The notes: a model not told the origin generated them from the letters alone. Positions 1 through 7,958 are shown, numbered from the stretch's first letter. The stretch: 25,323 nt of DNA from JAKPQD01 sp029572965 (GCA_035374585.1 DAOSPF010000051.1:1-25323); one strand, 5' to 3'. Translations and numbers: made by a program.

Positions 1-4
1 AATG

Positions 5-37
5 CTTCGCCTAAAGGCGAGGGATTTCACCCATCCC
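5..37. repeat. Double-hairpin palindromic element (REP-like)
   Basis: Two adjacent hairpins are visible. The first pairs TCGCC (7-11) with GGCGA (16-20) around the loop TAAA and can extend outwards to C5-G22 through one T-G pair. The second pairs GGGAT (21-25) with ATCCC (33-37) around a 7-nt loop. There is no T-run after either stem, so this does not look like an intrinsic terminator. The arrangement resembles intergenic palindromic repeats, but only one copy is in the window, so its repeat nature is inferred. Confidence 0.45.
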
Positions 38-56
38 AGAATTATAAATTAAAAAG

Positions 57-2309
57 ATGATAATCAACAACATGTTAGCTGCTGCGTTTTGTACCATTGC
101 TGAGAAAAGAAAATTTATTTTTTTCAGGAAACAAATTCAAAGGTTTTTCTTTTTGACAGCCTGGTTTGTATTTGCTTCATCAATAATTAAAGCTCAAACA
201 AACATTGAAGAATTGGAAAATTTATGCAAACGCTTTGAAAATGAGAATAATTTGGTTGAGCTCAGTAAGGTACAAGTAAGAGTTGGCTATGCATACCAGG
301 AAAAAGGCAATGAAACAAAGGCTGTTGAATGGTTTCAGAAAGCAATAAAAACCAACGAGGCACTTGGAAATAAAAATGGAATAAAAAACTTATATACCAA
401 TCTTGGACTTATTTATAATGAAAATAATGATTTTCAGAAAGCGGTAGAATTTTATAAAAAGTCACTTCAAATCAGCCAACAGCAAAACAAGCGTGGAGAC
501 ATCCTGGTTGACCTAATCAATATTGCTACCGCAGAGCAGGGACGAAAAAATTATGCCGAATCAAACAAAATGTTGGAAAAGGCGTTACCATTGGCCCAAG
601 AGCTTAACGAGATACCATCATTGAGAAATATTTACAGCACCTTATCTGAAAACTATGATAAACTCGGCCAATCAGATAAAGCTAAGGAATATTTTGAGCT
701 GGCAGCTTCTATTAAAAGCCATTTGCAAAAAGAAGAGTTGAAAAAGTTTGAAAGCCGTACCAGACAAGCTGAAGCAGAAATCAATATTAAAGAACAGGAA
801 ATAGAAAGCAGTAAAGAACAAATAAAACGCATTAGCAGCGAAAAAGAGCTTACCCAGCAATTGCTCCAAAAAGAAAAAGAGCTAAACGAATTGAAGGAAA
901 AAGATTTTCAAGAAAAAGAAAAACTCCAAAAAGCTAAACAACGAAATGCTAACATCAGGCTTACTTTGCTGGGGTTTATATTGCTTTTGGTTTCTGTTTT
1001 TCTTTTGATTATTTTCAGGCAATTGAGAGAGAAGAAAAAGGCCAACCTGATGTTGGAGCAAAGTTTTAAGCAAATAGCCGAACAAAAAATTGAAATAGAA
1101 AAACAAAACAAACTCGTTTTGCAACAAAAGAAAAAGCTTACAGACAGCATTTCGTATGCACAACGCATACAACAAGCGGTACTCCCGCCTGTTGCAGCTT
1201 TTGAAAAAGTATTGCCCGAACATTTCATATTATTCAAACCACGCGACATAGTGAGCGGCGATTTTTATTGGGTTTCGGCCAAAGAGGGCGTAGTGATTAT
1301 TGCAGCTGCAGATTGTACAGGGCATGGGGTACCCGGAGCTTTTATGAGCATGCTTGGCGTAGCATTTTTAAATGATATAGTAAACCGAATTACTTTCAAC
1401 AAGCATATTTTGGCCCTTCATGCTAATGAAATACTTAACCAGCTTAGAGAAAATGTAATAACCTCGTTACATCAAACCGGCCGGCCAGATGAAGCAAAAG
1501 ATGGGATGGACATAGCCCTTTGTATTGTTGATTTAGAGCATAAGCAGATGCAATTTGCCGGGGCACACAATCCGGCATATATCATTCGTAAGGGAGAACT
1601 TATAGTTATAGAAGCAGACCACATGCCTATCGGGATTTACAAAACATCTTCGCAGCCTTTTACCAATCACGAGGTGAACTTAGAACAGGGTGACCAGGTG
1701 TACATTTTTTCGGACGGATATTACGACCAGATTGGTGGCCCTAAGAATATGAAAATGATGAGCGCCAACTTTCGTAAATTTTTGATGCAAATCCATCAAA
1801 GATCAATGAAAGAACAGAAAATACTGCTTGAAGATTACTTTAACCAATGGAAGGGAGACTTTGAACAAGTTGACGATGTATTGGTGATAGGCTTTAGGTT
1901 TGACCATCACATTATTAACACTGCATTGAACAGGGAATACGCGTGGGACGACTTGAACATACTCATAGCAGAAGATATTGATATCAATTATTTCCTTTTG
2001 TTTGAAGCTTTAAAACCAACTAAAGCAAATATATCACGTGCAAAAAATGGGGTTGAAGCAGTTGAATATTGCAAAAACAATAAAGTTGATGTAATATTGA
2101 TGGATATCCGCATGCCCGAAATGAATGGCATTGAAGCGGCAAAACTAATCAGGGAATTTAACCCTAAAGTGCCTATCATTGCCCAAACAGCCAATGGTGA
2201 AGAAAATGACCTTGAAAACATTAAAGAAGCCGGGTGTAACGACTACATAACAAAACCCATCAACCTGAAGAATTTTTTAGCTACAATTAAGAAACATTTA
2301 AACAAATAA
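57..2309 (+). CDS. TPR-repeat membrane SpoIIE/PP2C-type serine phosphatase with C-terminal receiver domain
   Basis: This is a sensor phosphatase likely to dephosphorylate a protein partner at Ser/Thr. Seen in order: a signal-like hydrophobic stretch (about residues 30-46, ending IKAQ) after a long basic N-region; TPR repeats (about 50-220); a Lys/Glu-rich coiled coil (220-298); a membrane segment (about 302-320); a second coiled coil; a SpoIIE/PP2C domain (365 to about 615) with the expected metal-binding acids D402 (SGDFYW), D419 (ADCTGHG), D553 (FSDGYYD) and D606/D607 (VDDVLVIGF); and a receiver domain (634-750) with D683 in LMDIRMPEMNG as phosphoacceptor and E639/D640 in the acidic pocket. 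The TPR part would be periplasmic and the catalytic part cytoplasmic. The start is uncertain, because the ATG at 72 is also possible. The stop is 1 nt before the siaC-like gene, so the two are co-translated. Domain calls are firm; the signal sensed is unknown. Confidence 0.93.
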   Translation: MIINNMLAAAFCTIAEKRKFIFFRKQIQRFFFLTAWFVFASSIIKAQTNIEELENLCKRFENENNLVELSKVQVRVGYAYQEKGNETKAVEWFQKAIKTNEALGNKNGIKNLYTNLGLIYNENNDFQKAVEFYKKSLQISQQQNKRGDILVDLINIATAEQGRKNYAESNKMLEKALPLAQELNEIPSLRNIYSTLSENYDKLGQSDKAKEYFELAASIKSHLQKEELKKFESRTRQAEAEINIKEQEIESSKEQIKRISSEKELTQQLLQKEKELNELKEKDFQEKEKLQKAKQRNANIRLTLLGFILLLVSVFLLIIFRQLREKKKANLMLEQSFKQIAEQKIEIEKQNKLVLQQKKKLTDSISYAQRIQQAVLPPVAAFEKVLPEHFILFKPRDIVSGDFYWVSAKEGVVIIAAADCTGHGVPGAFMSMLGVAFLNDIVNRITFNKHILALHANEILNQLRENVITSLHQTGRPDEAKDGMDIALCIVDLEHKQMQFAGAHNPAYIIRKGELIVIEADHMPIGIYKTSSQPFTNHEVNLEQGDQVYIFSDGYYDQIGGPKNMKMMSANFRKFLMQIHQRSMKEQKILLEDYFNQWKGDFEQVDDVLVIGFRFDHHIINTALNREYAWDDLNILIAEDIDINYFLLFEALKPTKANISRAKNGVEAVEYCKNNKVDVILMDIRMPEMNGIEAAKLIREFNPKVPIIAQTANGEENDLENIKEAGCNDYITKPINLKNFLATIKKHLNK

Positions 2310-2310
2310 T

Positions 2311-2694
2311 ATGAAATCGTTAATAATTGAAGGGACTAAGAATACGCCCGAAATCAATTTTGATGTAAAAACTGGCAAATTTTCCATCATTGGCAATTCA
2401 ATCCCCGAAGACGTGCTTAGTTTCTATACGCCAATATTCAGGTGGCTTGAAGACTATATTGCCAATCCTTGCCCTATAACAGAGCTCTCGATAAAATTGA
2501 GCTATTTTAACTCTGCTTCTTCAAAAACCTTACTTGACATCCTCAACATGCTTGAGGCTGTCAATGACACCTCTGCCAAAGTATTTGTAAAATGGCATTA
2601 CCACGATTTAGATGAAGATATGTTGCAAACAGGTAAAGAATTTGAGAGCATGTTAAGTATCCCTTTTGAATTTATTGCGTATTATCAAGATTAA
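2311..2694 (+). CDS. SiaC-family regulatory phosphoprotein (DUF1987)
   Basis: A 127-residue protein matching the SiaC/DUF1987 family in length and in the central motif SYFNSASSKTLLDIL (residues 64-78). In Pseudomonas aeruginosa, SiaC is phosphorylated by the kinase SiaB and dephosphorylated by the PP2C phosphatase SiaA, and unphosphorylated SiaC activates the diguanylate cyclase SiaD. The known phosphosite there is Thr68; here position 68 is Ser (YFNS), still phosphorylatable. The gene starts 1 nt after the PP2C phosphatase stop, which is strong context for an enzyme-substrate pair. No SiaB-like kinase or diguanylate cyclase gene is in the window, so the output is unknown; many Bacteroidota carry the module without a neighbouring SiaD. 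The family call rests on motif and context. Confidence 0.82.
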   Translation: MKSLIIEGTKNTPEINFDVKTGKFSIIGNSIPEDVLSFYTPIFRWLEDYIANPCPITELSIKLSYFNSASSKTLLDILNMLEAVNDTSAKVFVKWHYHDLDEDMLQTGKEFESMLSIPFEFIAYYQD

Positions 2695-2707
2695 TAAAAG
2701 ATTTATT

Positions 2708-4417
2708 ATGTTAAAAAAATTTCTTTTTCTTTGGATAGTTTGTCTGGTTCACACAAGTCTGTTTTCGCAAGAGCTTCCTTTGATTGAGAAGCGAATGTAC
2801 ACAGCTCCGGATGGCAAGCTGTACATACAAAAATCGTTGCCGGTATATCTTATGCTCAACACCAATGCCGACAATAAAGGGGCTGTATTGCTAAAAAGTG
2901 AACGTACTGCAGCTTATACCAACCCAATGTATTTCGACACAGAAGGTTTAAACACTATTCGTAGCCCTTTTTGCGTTGACCAAAAAACAAAAGAGGTTCG
3001 AAAGCAAGATATAATTTTTGAAGTTTATGCAGACAGCAAGGCCCCTGTAACAAAAATTTCTTTTAACACCGGAAAAACCTTCAAAAAAGACAATAAGCTT
3101 TTTGTCAAAAGGCCTTCACAAATTTCGTTAACAGCAAACGATGAATTAAGTGGAGTGGATAAAATTATGTATTCATTGGATGGTGAAGAGTTTAGGCCTT
3201 ATGTTTCAACCCTTGAAATATCTGCCGAAGGTGAACACACACTAAAATATTTTGCGTACGACTTTGTTGGCAATGCAGAGGCTTTACATACGCTTGTTTT
3301 GGTTGTTGACAATACAAAACCTAAGACAAGCTATGAATTTAAAGGAGATAATTTTGACAATATCCTTGCCGGCAATGCAAGTATAGTCCTCAAATCTGAA
3401 GAAACTGGCAGTGGTTTGGCCGGGATTTACATCCGCCTTGATAATGGCCCTGTACAAAAGTATTCTTCTGCAATAAAGGCTGCTACGATAGAACAGGGAG
3501 AGCATACGTTGTATTACTTGGCATCTGACAATCTTGACAATGCAGAGACTGAAAACACCCTTGATTTCTATGTTGACAAAACACCTCCCACTATCATGCA
3601 GGAGATTATTGGAAAAACCTACATGATAAACGGAAGAGAGTTTTCTTCAGGGCGTTCGCAGTTGAAAATTACCGGACTTGACAATAAAGCCGGGATAAAA
3701 GAGATATACTATTCTATCAATAACAGCGAATATAAGAAATATGAGAAGCCTGTATTGCTTAGTTCAATAAGCGGAGGACTTGTAATAAAAGCTTATGCCC
3801 TGGACAACGTAAATAACCGTACCGAAATCAGGGATGAAGCCCAATCAGCCCAGTTGCCTTATATTGACCTTACCGGGCCTTCAATGAAATATTCATTTTC
3901 AGGGCCACTATTTAAGTATGCCGACACTATTTATGTGAATAAAAATACCAAAATACATCTGAAAGGGGTTGATGAAGAAGCCGGACTTAGTCAAATTCAA
4001 TACAATATAGATAATTTGGGCATGACTAACTACCAAGAGCCTTTTAGTATTGACAAAGAAGGGATACACACTATTCAGTATTCTGGCACAGACAACGTTG
4101 ACAACACCACCATGGGCTATTTTACTGTAGTAGTTGACAATACAGGCCCGGAGATTTTCCCTCGCTTTAGCTCATTACCCATAAAATCAGACAACACACA
4201 AAAACCCATTTATCCATCATTTGCAGCCCTATTTGTTGCAGCTACAGACCAAACTACCGGTTACGAAAAAATGACTTATTCGCTCAATGGAAGCAAAGAA
4301 ATACCTTTTACAGGTTTTTTAAACGCCTTTAACAAAAACAACCAATTGACTATCAAAGCTTTTGACAAACTTGGCAATATAACTGTACTCTCAATGCAGT
4401 TTTCGGTTGTACATTAA
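2708..4417 (+). CDS. Secreted protein with Ig-like / OmpL47-type repeats
   Basis: A 569-residue exported protein of unknown exact function. The chosen ATG at 2708 gives a clean signal peptide (MLKKFLFLWIVCLVHTSLFSQ); an in-frame ATG at 2666 would overlap the SiaC gene and put extra basic residues in front. The mature part holds about five repeats of 85-96 residues, with cores near residues 155, 241, 335, 431 and 523. Each carries a Y-S-[IL]-[DN]-[NG] strand motif followed by a G-x-H-T-[LI]-x-Y/K-x-[FA]-x-D-x-[VL]-x-N motif. This pattern fits the OmpL47-type / Ig-like beta-sandwich repeats seen in bacterial surface proteins. No sorting domain, catalytic motif or lipobox is visible. It begins 13 nt after the SiaC gene and probably shares its transcript, so it could be an envelope component linked to that signalling module (inference). 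Confidence 0.85.
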   Translation: MLKKFLFLWIVCLVHTSLFSQELPLIEKRMYTAPDGKLYIQKSLPVYLMLNTNADNKGAVLLKSERTAAYTNPMYFDTEGLNTIRSPFCVDQKTKEVRKQDIIFEVYADSKAPVTKISFNTGKTFKKDNKLFVKRPSQISLTANDELSGVDKIMYSLDGEEFRPYVSTLEISAEGEHTLKYFAYDFVGNAEALHTLVLVVDNTKPKTSYEFKGDNFDNILAGNASIVLKSEETGSGLAGIYIRLDNGPVQKYSSAIKAATIEQGEHTLYYLASDNLDNAETENTLDFYVDKTPPTIMQEIIGKTYMINGREFSSGRSQLKITGLDNKAGIKEIYYSINNSEYKKYEKPVLLSSISGGLVIKAYALDNVNNRTEIRDEAQSAQLPYIDLTGPSMKYSFSGPLFKYADTIYVNKNTKIHLKGVDEEAGLSQIQYNIDNLGMTNYQEPFSIDKEGIHTIQYSGTDNVDNTTMGYFTVVVDNTGPEIFPRFSSLPIKSDNTQKPIYPSFAALFVAATDQTTGYEKMTYSLNGSKEIPFTGFLNAFNKNNQLTIKAFDKLGNITVLSMQFSVVH

Positions 4418-4438
4418 GATTATCGCCCGATAAATCTT
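4416..4438. terminator. Candidate bidirectional hairpin between convergent genes
   Basis: AAGATTATCG (4416-4425) can pair with CGATAAATCTT (4428-4438) with one bulged A and a CC loop. It sits in the 24-nt gap between the convergent repeat-protein gene and der, overlapping the stop codon of the former. There is no long T-run on either side, so termination function is only suggested by position. Confidence 0.4.
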
Positions 4439-4441
4439 CAT

Positions 4442-5746
4442 CTACTTTTGCCTTATAAATATTTGAATTGGGACCCCGCTAAAATTAAAATTTTCACGCA
4501 ATTTATTCTCAAGATACCTCTTGTATGGGTCGCGGATGTATTGGGGTAAATTGGCAAAAAATACAAATGACGGAACAGGGGTTGGCAATTGTGTAACGTA
4601 TTTAATCTTAACCAATTTTCCTTTAACAGCAGGCGGCCCATAAGCATCTATCGCTGCAAGCATAACCTCATTGAGCTTTGAAGTTGAAATACGTTGTGTC
4701 CTGTTTTGATAAACCTCAATAGCTGTTTCTAATATTTTGTGAATACGTTGCTTGGTAACAGCTGACGCAAAAACAATGGGGACATCTGTAAATGGGGCAA
4801 TACGGTTATAGATAACCTGCTTGTACTGCTCAGTAGTGTGATTGTCTTTTTCTACCAAATCCCATTTGTTGACCACAATAACCAAACCTTTTTTATTGCG
4901 CTGACATAGTTGGAAAATGCTCATATCTTGAGCTTCAATGCCAATAGTTGCATCAATAAGCAAAAGACACACGTCTGCTTGTTCAATAGCCCTTACGGAG
5001 CGCATTACAGAATAAAACTCAATATCTTCTTTTACTTTGTTTTTCTTACGGAGGCCGGCAGTATCAACAATATAAAAGTCGTGATTAAACTTATTGTACC
5101 TTACAAATATTGAATCACGTGTAGTACCAGCGATAGGGGTTACTATGCTTCTATCTTGTCCTATTAACGCATTAATAAGTGATGATTTACCAACGTTTGG
5201 TTTTCCAACGATAGTAAATTTGGGCAAGTCAATAGCTTCATCCTTAGTTTCTTTAGTAAATGAACCAACAATGGCATCAAGCAAGTCGCCTGTTCCACTG
5301 CCAGACATAGCTGAAATACAATAAATATCACCTAACCCGAGAGAATAAAACTCATACGACTGGCTAACCAGTCCGTAATTATCAACTTTATTAGCGGTAA
5401 GAAACACCTTTTTACCAGACCTTCTAAGAATAGCAGCTACAGCTTTGTCAAGGTCTGAAACCCCGGTAATAACATCAACCATAAAAAGGATAACGTCTGC
5501 TTCTTCAATGGCCAGCTCTACTTGTTTATTTATCTCTTCTTCAAAAATATCGTCAGAGTCATTGACGTATCCGCCAGTATCAATAACAGAAAACTCAACG
5601 CCGTTCCATTCAGCTTTCCCGTAATGGCGATCGCGTGTAGTACCTGCTGTTTCGTCAACAATAGCCTGCCGACTTTCGGTAAGCCTGTTAAACAATGTCG
5701 ATTTGCCAGTATTTGGGCGGCCTACAATGGCTACAATATTGCTCAT
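4442..5746 (-). CDS. der: Ribosome biogenesis GTPase Der (EngA)
   Basis: Der is the double GTPase needed for late assembly of the 50S ribosomal subunit in the cytoplasm. Both G domains are complete. Domain 1 has GRPNTGKS (residues 9-16), ETAGTTRD, DTGG and NKVD. Domain 2 has GKPNVGKS (about 180-187), PIAGTTRDS, DTAGL and NKWD. The C-terminal part (about 350-434) matches the KH-like domain, ending in basic residues, and 434 residues is the usual length. The only mild oddity is Thr instead of Val in the first P-loop (GRPNTGKS). The gene lies 44 nt downstream of era on the same strand, so both can be read together, but a good -7 box lies in the gap. It converges on the repeat-protein gene. Confidence 0.98.
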   Translation of the reverse strand: MSNIVAIVGRPNTGKSTLFNRLTESRQAIVDETAGTTRDRHYGKAEWNGVEFSVIDTGGYVNDSDDIFEEEINKQVELAIEEADVILFMVDVITGVSDLDKAVAAILRRSGKKVFLTANKVDNYGLVSQSYEFYSLGLGDIYCISAMSGSGTGDLLDAIVGSFTKETKDEAIDLPKFTIVGKPNVGKSSLINALIGQDRSIVTPIAGTTRDSIFVRYNKFNHDFYIVDTAGLRKKNKVKEDIEFYSVMRSVRAIEQADVCLLLIDATIGIEAQDMSIFQLCQRNKKGLVIVVNKWDLVEKDNHTTEQYKQVIYNRIAPFTDVPIVFASAVTKQRIHKILETAIEVYQNRTQRISTSKLNEVMLAAIDAYGPPAVKGKLVKIKYVTQLPTPVPSFVFFANLPQYIRDPYKRYLENKLRENFNFSGVPIQIFIRQK

Positions 5747-5771
5747 ATTACGATGTTTTAAAAAAGGGCTG

Positions 5772-5779
5772 CAAAGATA
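5772..5779 (-). promoter_or_regulatory. der promoter, -7 box TATCTTTG
   Basis: On the minus strand the sequence reads TATCTTTGC, a perfect match to the Bacteroidota -7 consensus TAnnTTTG. A TTG (complement of CAA at 5802-5804) lies 22 nt upstream, at the long end of the accepted spacing. The box ends 25 nt before the der start, giving a short leader. The -33 part overlaps the 3' end of era. Confidence 0.6.
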
Positions 5780-5790
5780 CTCGAATTATT

Positions 5791-6663
5791 TTACTGATAA
5801 CCAAAACTTTTCAATATGCTGTCATCGCTACGCCAATCCTTTTTTACCTTGACAAATATTTCCAAAAAAACTTTTTTACCAATAAGTTTTTCAATCTGAA
5901 TTCTCGACTGTACGCCTACACGTTTAAGCGACTCTCCTTTTGCTCCGATAATAATACCTTTTTGCGAATCACGCTCAACATAAATAACAGCAGCAATGCG
6001 GTCGCAGTCTTTAGCTTCTTTATACGACTCAATGGCAACCTCAACCGAATAAGGTATTTCTTTAGAATAGTTTTTCAGTATCTGCTCACGGATAATTTCC
6101 GAAACAAAAAAGCGCAGGTTGCGGTCTGATAAGTCTTCTTTGGAATAATAAGGCGGATTTTCCGGCAACAGCTCAAGCAGTCTTTTAAAAAGACCATCAA
6201 TATTATGTTTGTGAAGCGCTGATATGACAAAAATTTCGGCTTTAGGCAAAAGTTTTTGCCATTCGGCCAGCAAAACCAATGTTTTTGATTGATCTGAAAT
6301 GTCAATTTTATTTATAGCCACTATTAACGGCACAGAAATTTTGTTGAGTTTTTCAATCAATTCATGATTGTCAAACTTTTCTTCAACATCAGTAAGGTAA
6401 AGCATTATATCGGCATCATAAAACGAAGACTCAACAAAATTCATCATTTTTTCCTGTAGCTTGTATTTAGGCTTTATGATGCCGGGGGTATCCGAAAAAA
6501 CCACCTGATAATCTTCACCATTGGCAATACCCATGATACGGTGCCTTGTTGTTTGAGCTTTCGGAGTAGTAATTGAAAGCCTCTCACCAATCATGGCATT
6601 CATTAGTGTTGATTTTCCCACATTAGGTTTACCAATAATATTTACAAAACCAGCTTTGTGCAT
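5791..6663 (-). CDS. era: GTPase Era, 16S rRNA-binding
   Basis: Era is a cytoplasmic GTPase that binds the 3' end of 16S rRNA and helps 30S subunit maturation. The 290-residue protein is of normal length. Visible G motifs are GKPNVGKS (11-18), PKAQTTRH (the Era-type G2), DTPGI and NKID. The C-terminal KH domain (about 200-285) carries the RNA-binding loop GAKGESLK (about 238-245). The start is fixed by the ATG at 6663, just 8 nt after a TAnnTTTG box. It is followed after 44 nt by der, so two ribosome-assembly GTPases sit in tandem. Confidence 0.98.
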   Translation of the reverse strand: MHKAGFVNIIGKPNVGKSTLMNAMIGERLSITTPKAQTTRHRIMGIANGEDYQVVFSDTPGIIKPKYKLQEKMMNFVESSFYDADIMLYLTDVEEKFDNHELIEKLNKISVPLIVAINKIDISDQSKTLVLLAEWQKLLPKAEIFVISALHKHNIDGLFKRLLELLPENPPYYSKEDLSDRNLRFFVSEIIREQILKNYSKEIPYSVEVAIESYKEAKDCDRIAAVIYVERDSQKGIIIGAKGESLKRVGVQSRIQIEKLIGKKVFLEIFVKVKKDWRSDDSILKSFGYQ

Positions 6664-6671
6664 TTTTTATG

Positions 6672-6679
6672 CAAAGGTA
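6672..6679 (-). promoter_or_regulatory. era promoter, -7 box TACCTTTG
   Basis: The minus strand reads TACCTTTGC, a perfect TAnnTTTG match. Only 8 nt separate the box from the era ATG, so the mRNA leader would be zero to a few nt. I see no convincing TTG at -33; that region is occupied by the TTAATGG heptamer repeats. Confidence 0.6.
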
Positions 6680-6684
6680 GGAAA

Positions 6685-6705
6685 TTAATGGTTAATGGTT
6701 AATGG
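6685..6705. repeat. Heptanucleotide tandem repeat (TTAATGG)x3
   Basis: Three perfect copies of TTAATGG occur back to back (6685-6691, 6692-6698, 6699-6705), followed by a partial copy. They lie just upstream of the era -7 box, across the place where its -33 element should be. Other 7-bp repeats occur around the small ORF at 15003-15215. Confidence 0.85.
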
Positions 6706-6855
6706 TTAAAACTAATTACCAATGACCAAATTATAAAACAATATCGTTTTGTCAAGTAAAAAGCTATGATGCATAAAAAATCGCATGTTTATTTCCAAAT
6801 CAGTTCTGACATCAGAAGCTACGCATTGTTTTTTTAATTCATATTTGACATTTGA

Positions 6856-6863
6856 TATTTTTG
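6856..6863 (+). promoter_or_regulatory. -7 box TATTTTTG of the HU/SPOR gene
   Basis: TATTTTTG fits TAnnTTTG and lies 9 nt before the ATG at 6873. The nearest TTG (6826-6828) is 27 nt upstream, too far for a standard -33, so the promoter call is moderate. A TTG codon at 6852 is in frame with the gene but precedes this box and is unlikely to be the start. Confidence 0.45.
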
Positions 6864-6872
6864 CCAAAAAAC

Positions 6873-7940
6873 ATGTATGTTTGTTCAAAAATCAGCAACA
6901 TGGTTATTGATGAAATATTGGTTTTAATGCTCGAAAAACAGGGAAGAGTTTCAATCCCTAACATTGGGAAAATTGAAATTACCTACTCTGCAGCAAACAT
7001 AGACGAAACAGGCAACAAAATCAAACCACCTTCTTCAAACTTTCATTTCGAGAATGTTAAAGCTGATTTTTTGAAAGACGAATTTATAAAAAGCATAAAA
7101 CAAATACAACCTTCATTAAGCCAGCCTGATATTGACTTTCACATTAAAGAATGTATTACTATTGCAGACAATGCGATACTCGGCAAAGGATACTTTTTTA
7201 AAAACATTGGAAAAATAAGCTACGAAAGTGGCAATTTCATCTTTGTCCCTGACAAAGACAGCTTTTTATTGCAGGATTTTTATGGGCTTGAAGATGTAAA
7301 GGTACCCGAATCTTTCAAATCAGAACCAAAAACAACTGAAGCCCCTTCAGTTTCGAATAAAGAAACGGTTACGCCTAAGGTTGTCAACCTGCCCCCTCCT
7401 GTACCTCATCAAACTAAAAAACCGCAAGCACAAAAAACAGGAATACCTAAATATGTAAAAATAGCTATTGCCATTTCGGCTATTTTTATAGTTGTTAGCA
7501 TCACTTACACTTATTGGGGCAAGATTAGTTCAAAAAAAGGGCTGTTTGGCTTTTTCAACACCACATCTGACAAGAAGCAGGAAAAAGAAAAAACCTATGC
7601 TTATACCGATACCCTTGAAAATAAAATTGACGCAGAAGCGCTAAAACGAAAAGCCTTAGATTACTCGGAAGACACAATACAAAAAAGCCCTATAGCCCCA
7701 AATGCCCGTATGACGTACTACATAATTGCCGGGAGCTTCAAAACCAGCAATAATGCCGAAAAGCTTGTAACAGACCTTATAAAAAAAGGATTTGAACCAA
7801 AAATTATTTCGTTGGGAGATACACTTTTCCGCGTTTCTTTAAAAAAATTCAAAGTGCGAACTGACGCTATTGACGAATATGTTATGATTTCAAAAACCCA
7901 TCCAGATTTGAAAATATGGGTTTATAGCCGAATCGAATAA
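6873..7940 (+). CDS. HU-like (CCDC81-type) and SPOR domain membrane protein
   Basis: A 355-residue, single-pass protein. The N-terminal part (about 1-145) resembles the two prokaryotic CCDC81-like HU domains typical of Bacteroidota; the segment QGRVSIPNIGKIEI corresponds to the conserved 'VIIPG.G.F' strand. A Pro/Lys-rich linker follows, then one membrane span (about 194-214), and a C-terminal SPOR domain (about 283-352, starting YYIIAGSF) that would sit in the periplasm. SPOR domains bind denuded septal peptidoglycan; HU-type domains can bind DNA, so a link between division site and chromosome is possible but not shown. ATG 6873 is chosen because it keeps the helix KISNMVIDEILVLML intact; ATG 6900 is the alternative. 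Upstream lies the divergent era gene, downstream hldD with its own promoter. Confidence 0.85.
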   Translation: MYVCSKISNMVIDEILVLMLEKQGRVSIPNIGKIEITYSAANIDETGNKIKPPSSNFHFENVKADFLKDEFIKSIKQIQPSLSQPDIDFHIKECITIADNAILGKGYFFKNIGKISYESGNFIFVPDKDSFLLQDFYGLEDVKVPESFKSEPKTTEAPSVSNKETVTPKVVNLPPPVPHQTKKPQAQKTGIPKYVKIAIAISAIFIVVSITYTYWGKISSKKGLFGFFNTTSDKKQEKEKTYAYTDTLENKIDAEALKRKALDYSEDTIQKSPIAPNARMTYYIIAGSFKTSNNAEKLVTDLIKKGFEPKIISLGDTLFRVSLKKFKVRTDAIDEYVMISKTHPDLKIWVYSRIE

Positions 7941-7958
7941 AATCAACTGGTTAAGATT

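Noticed and set aside
2666..2707. Upstream ATG for the repeat protein
   Set aside because: It overlaps the SiaC gene by 29 nt and spoils a standard signal peptide that begins at 2708.
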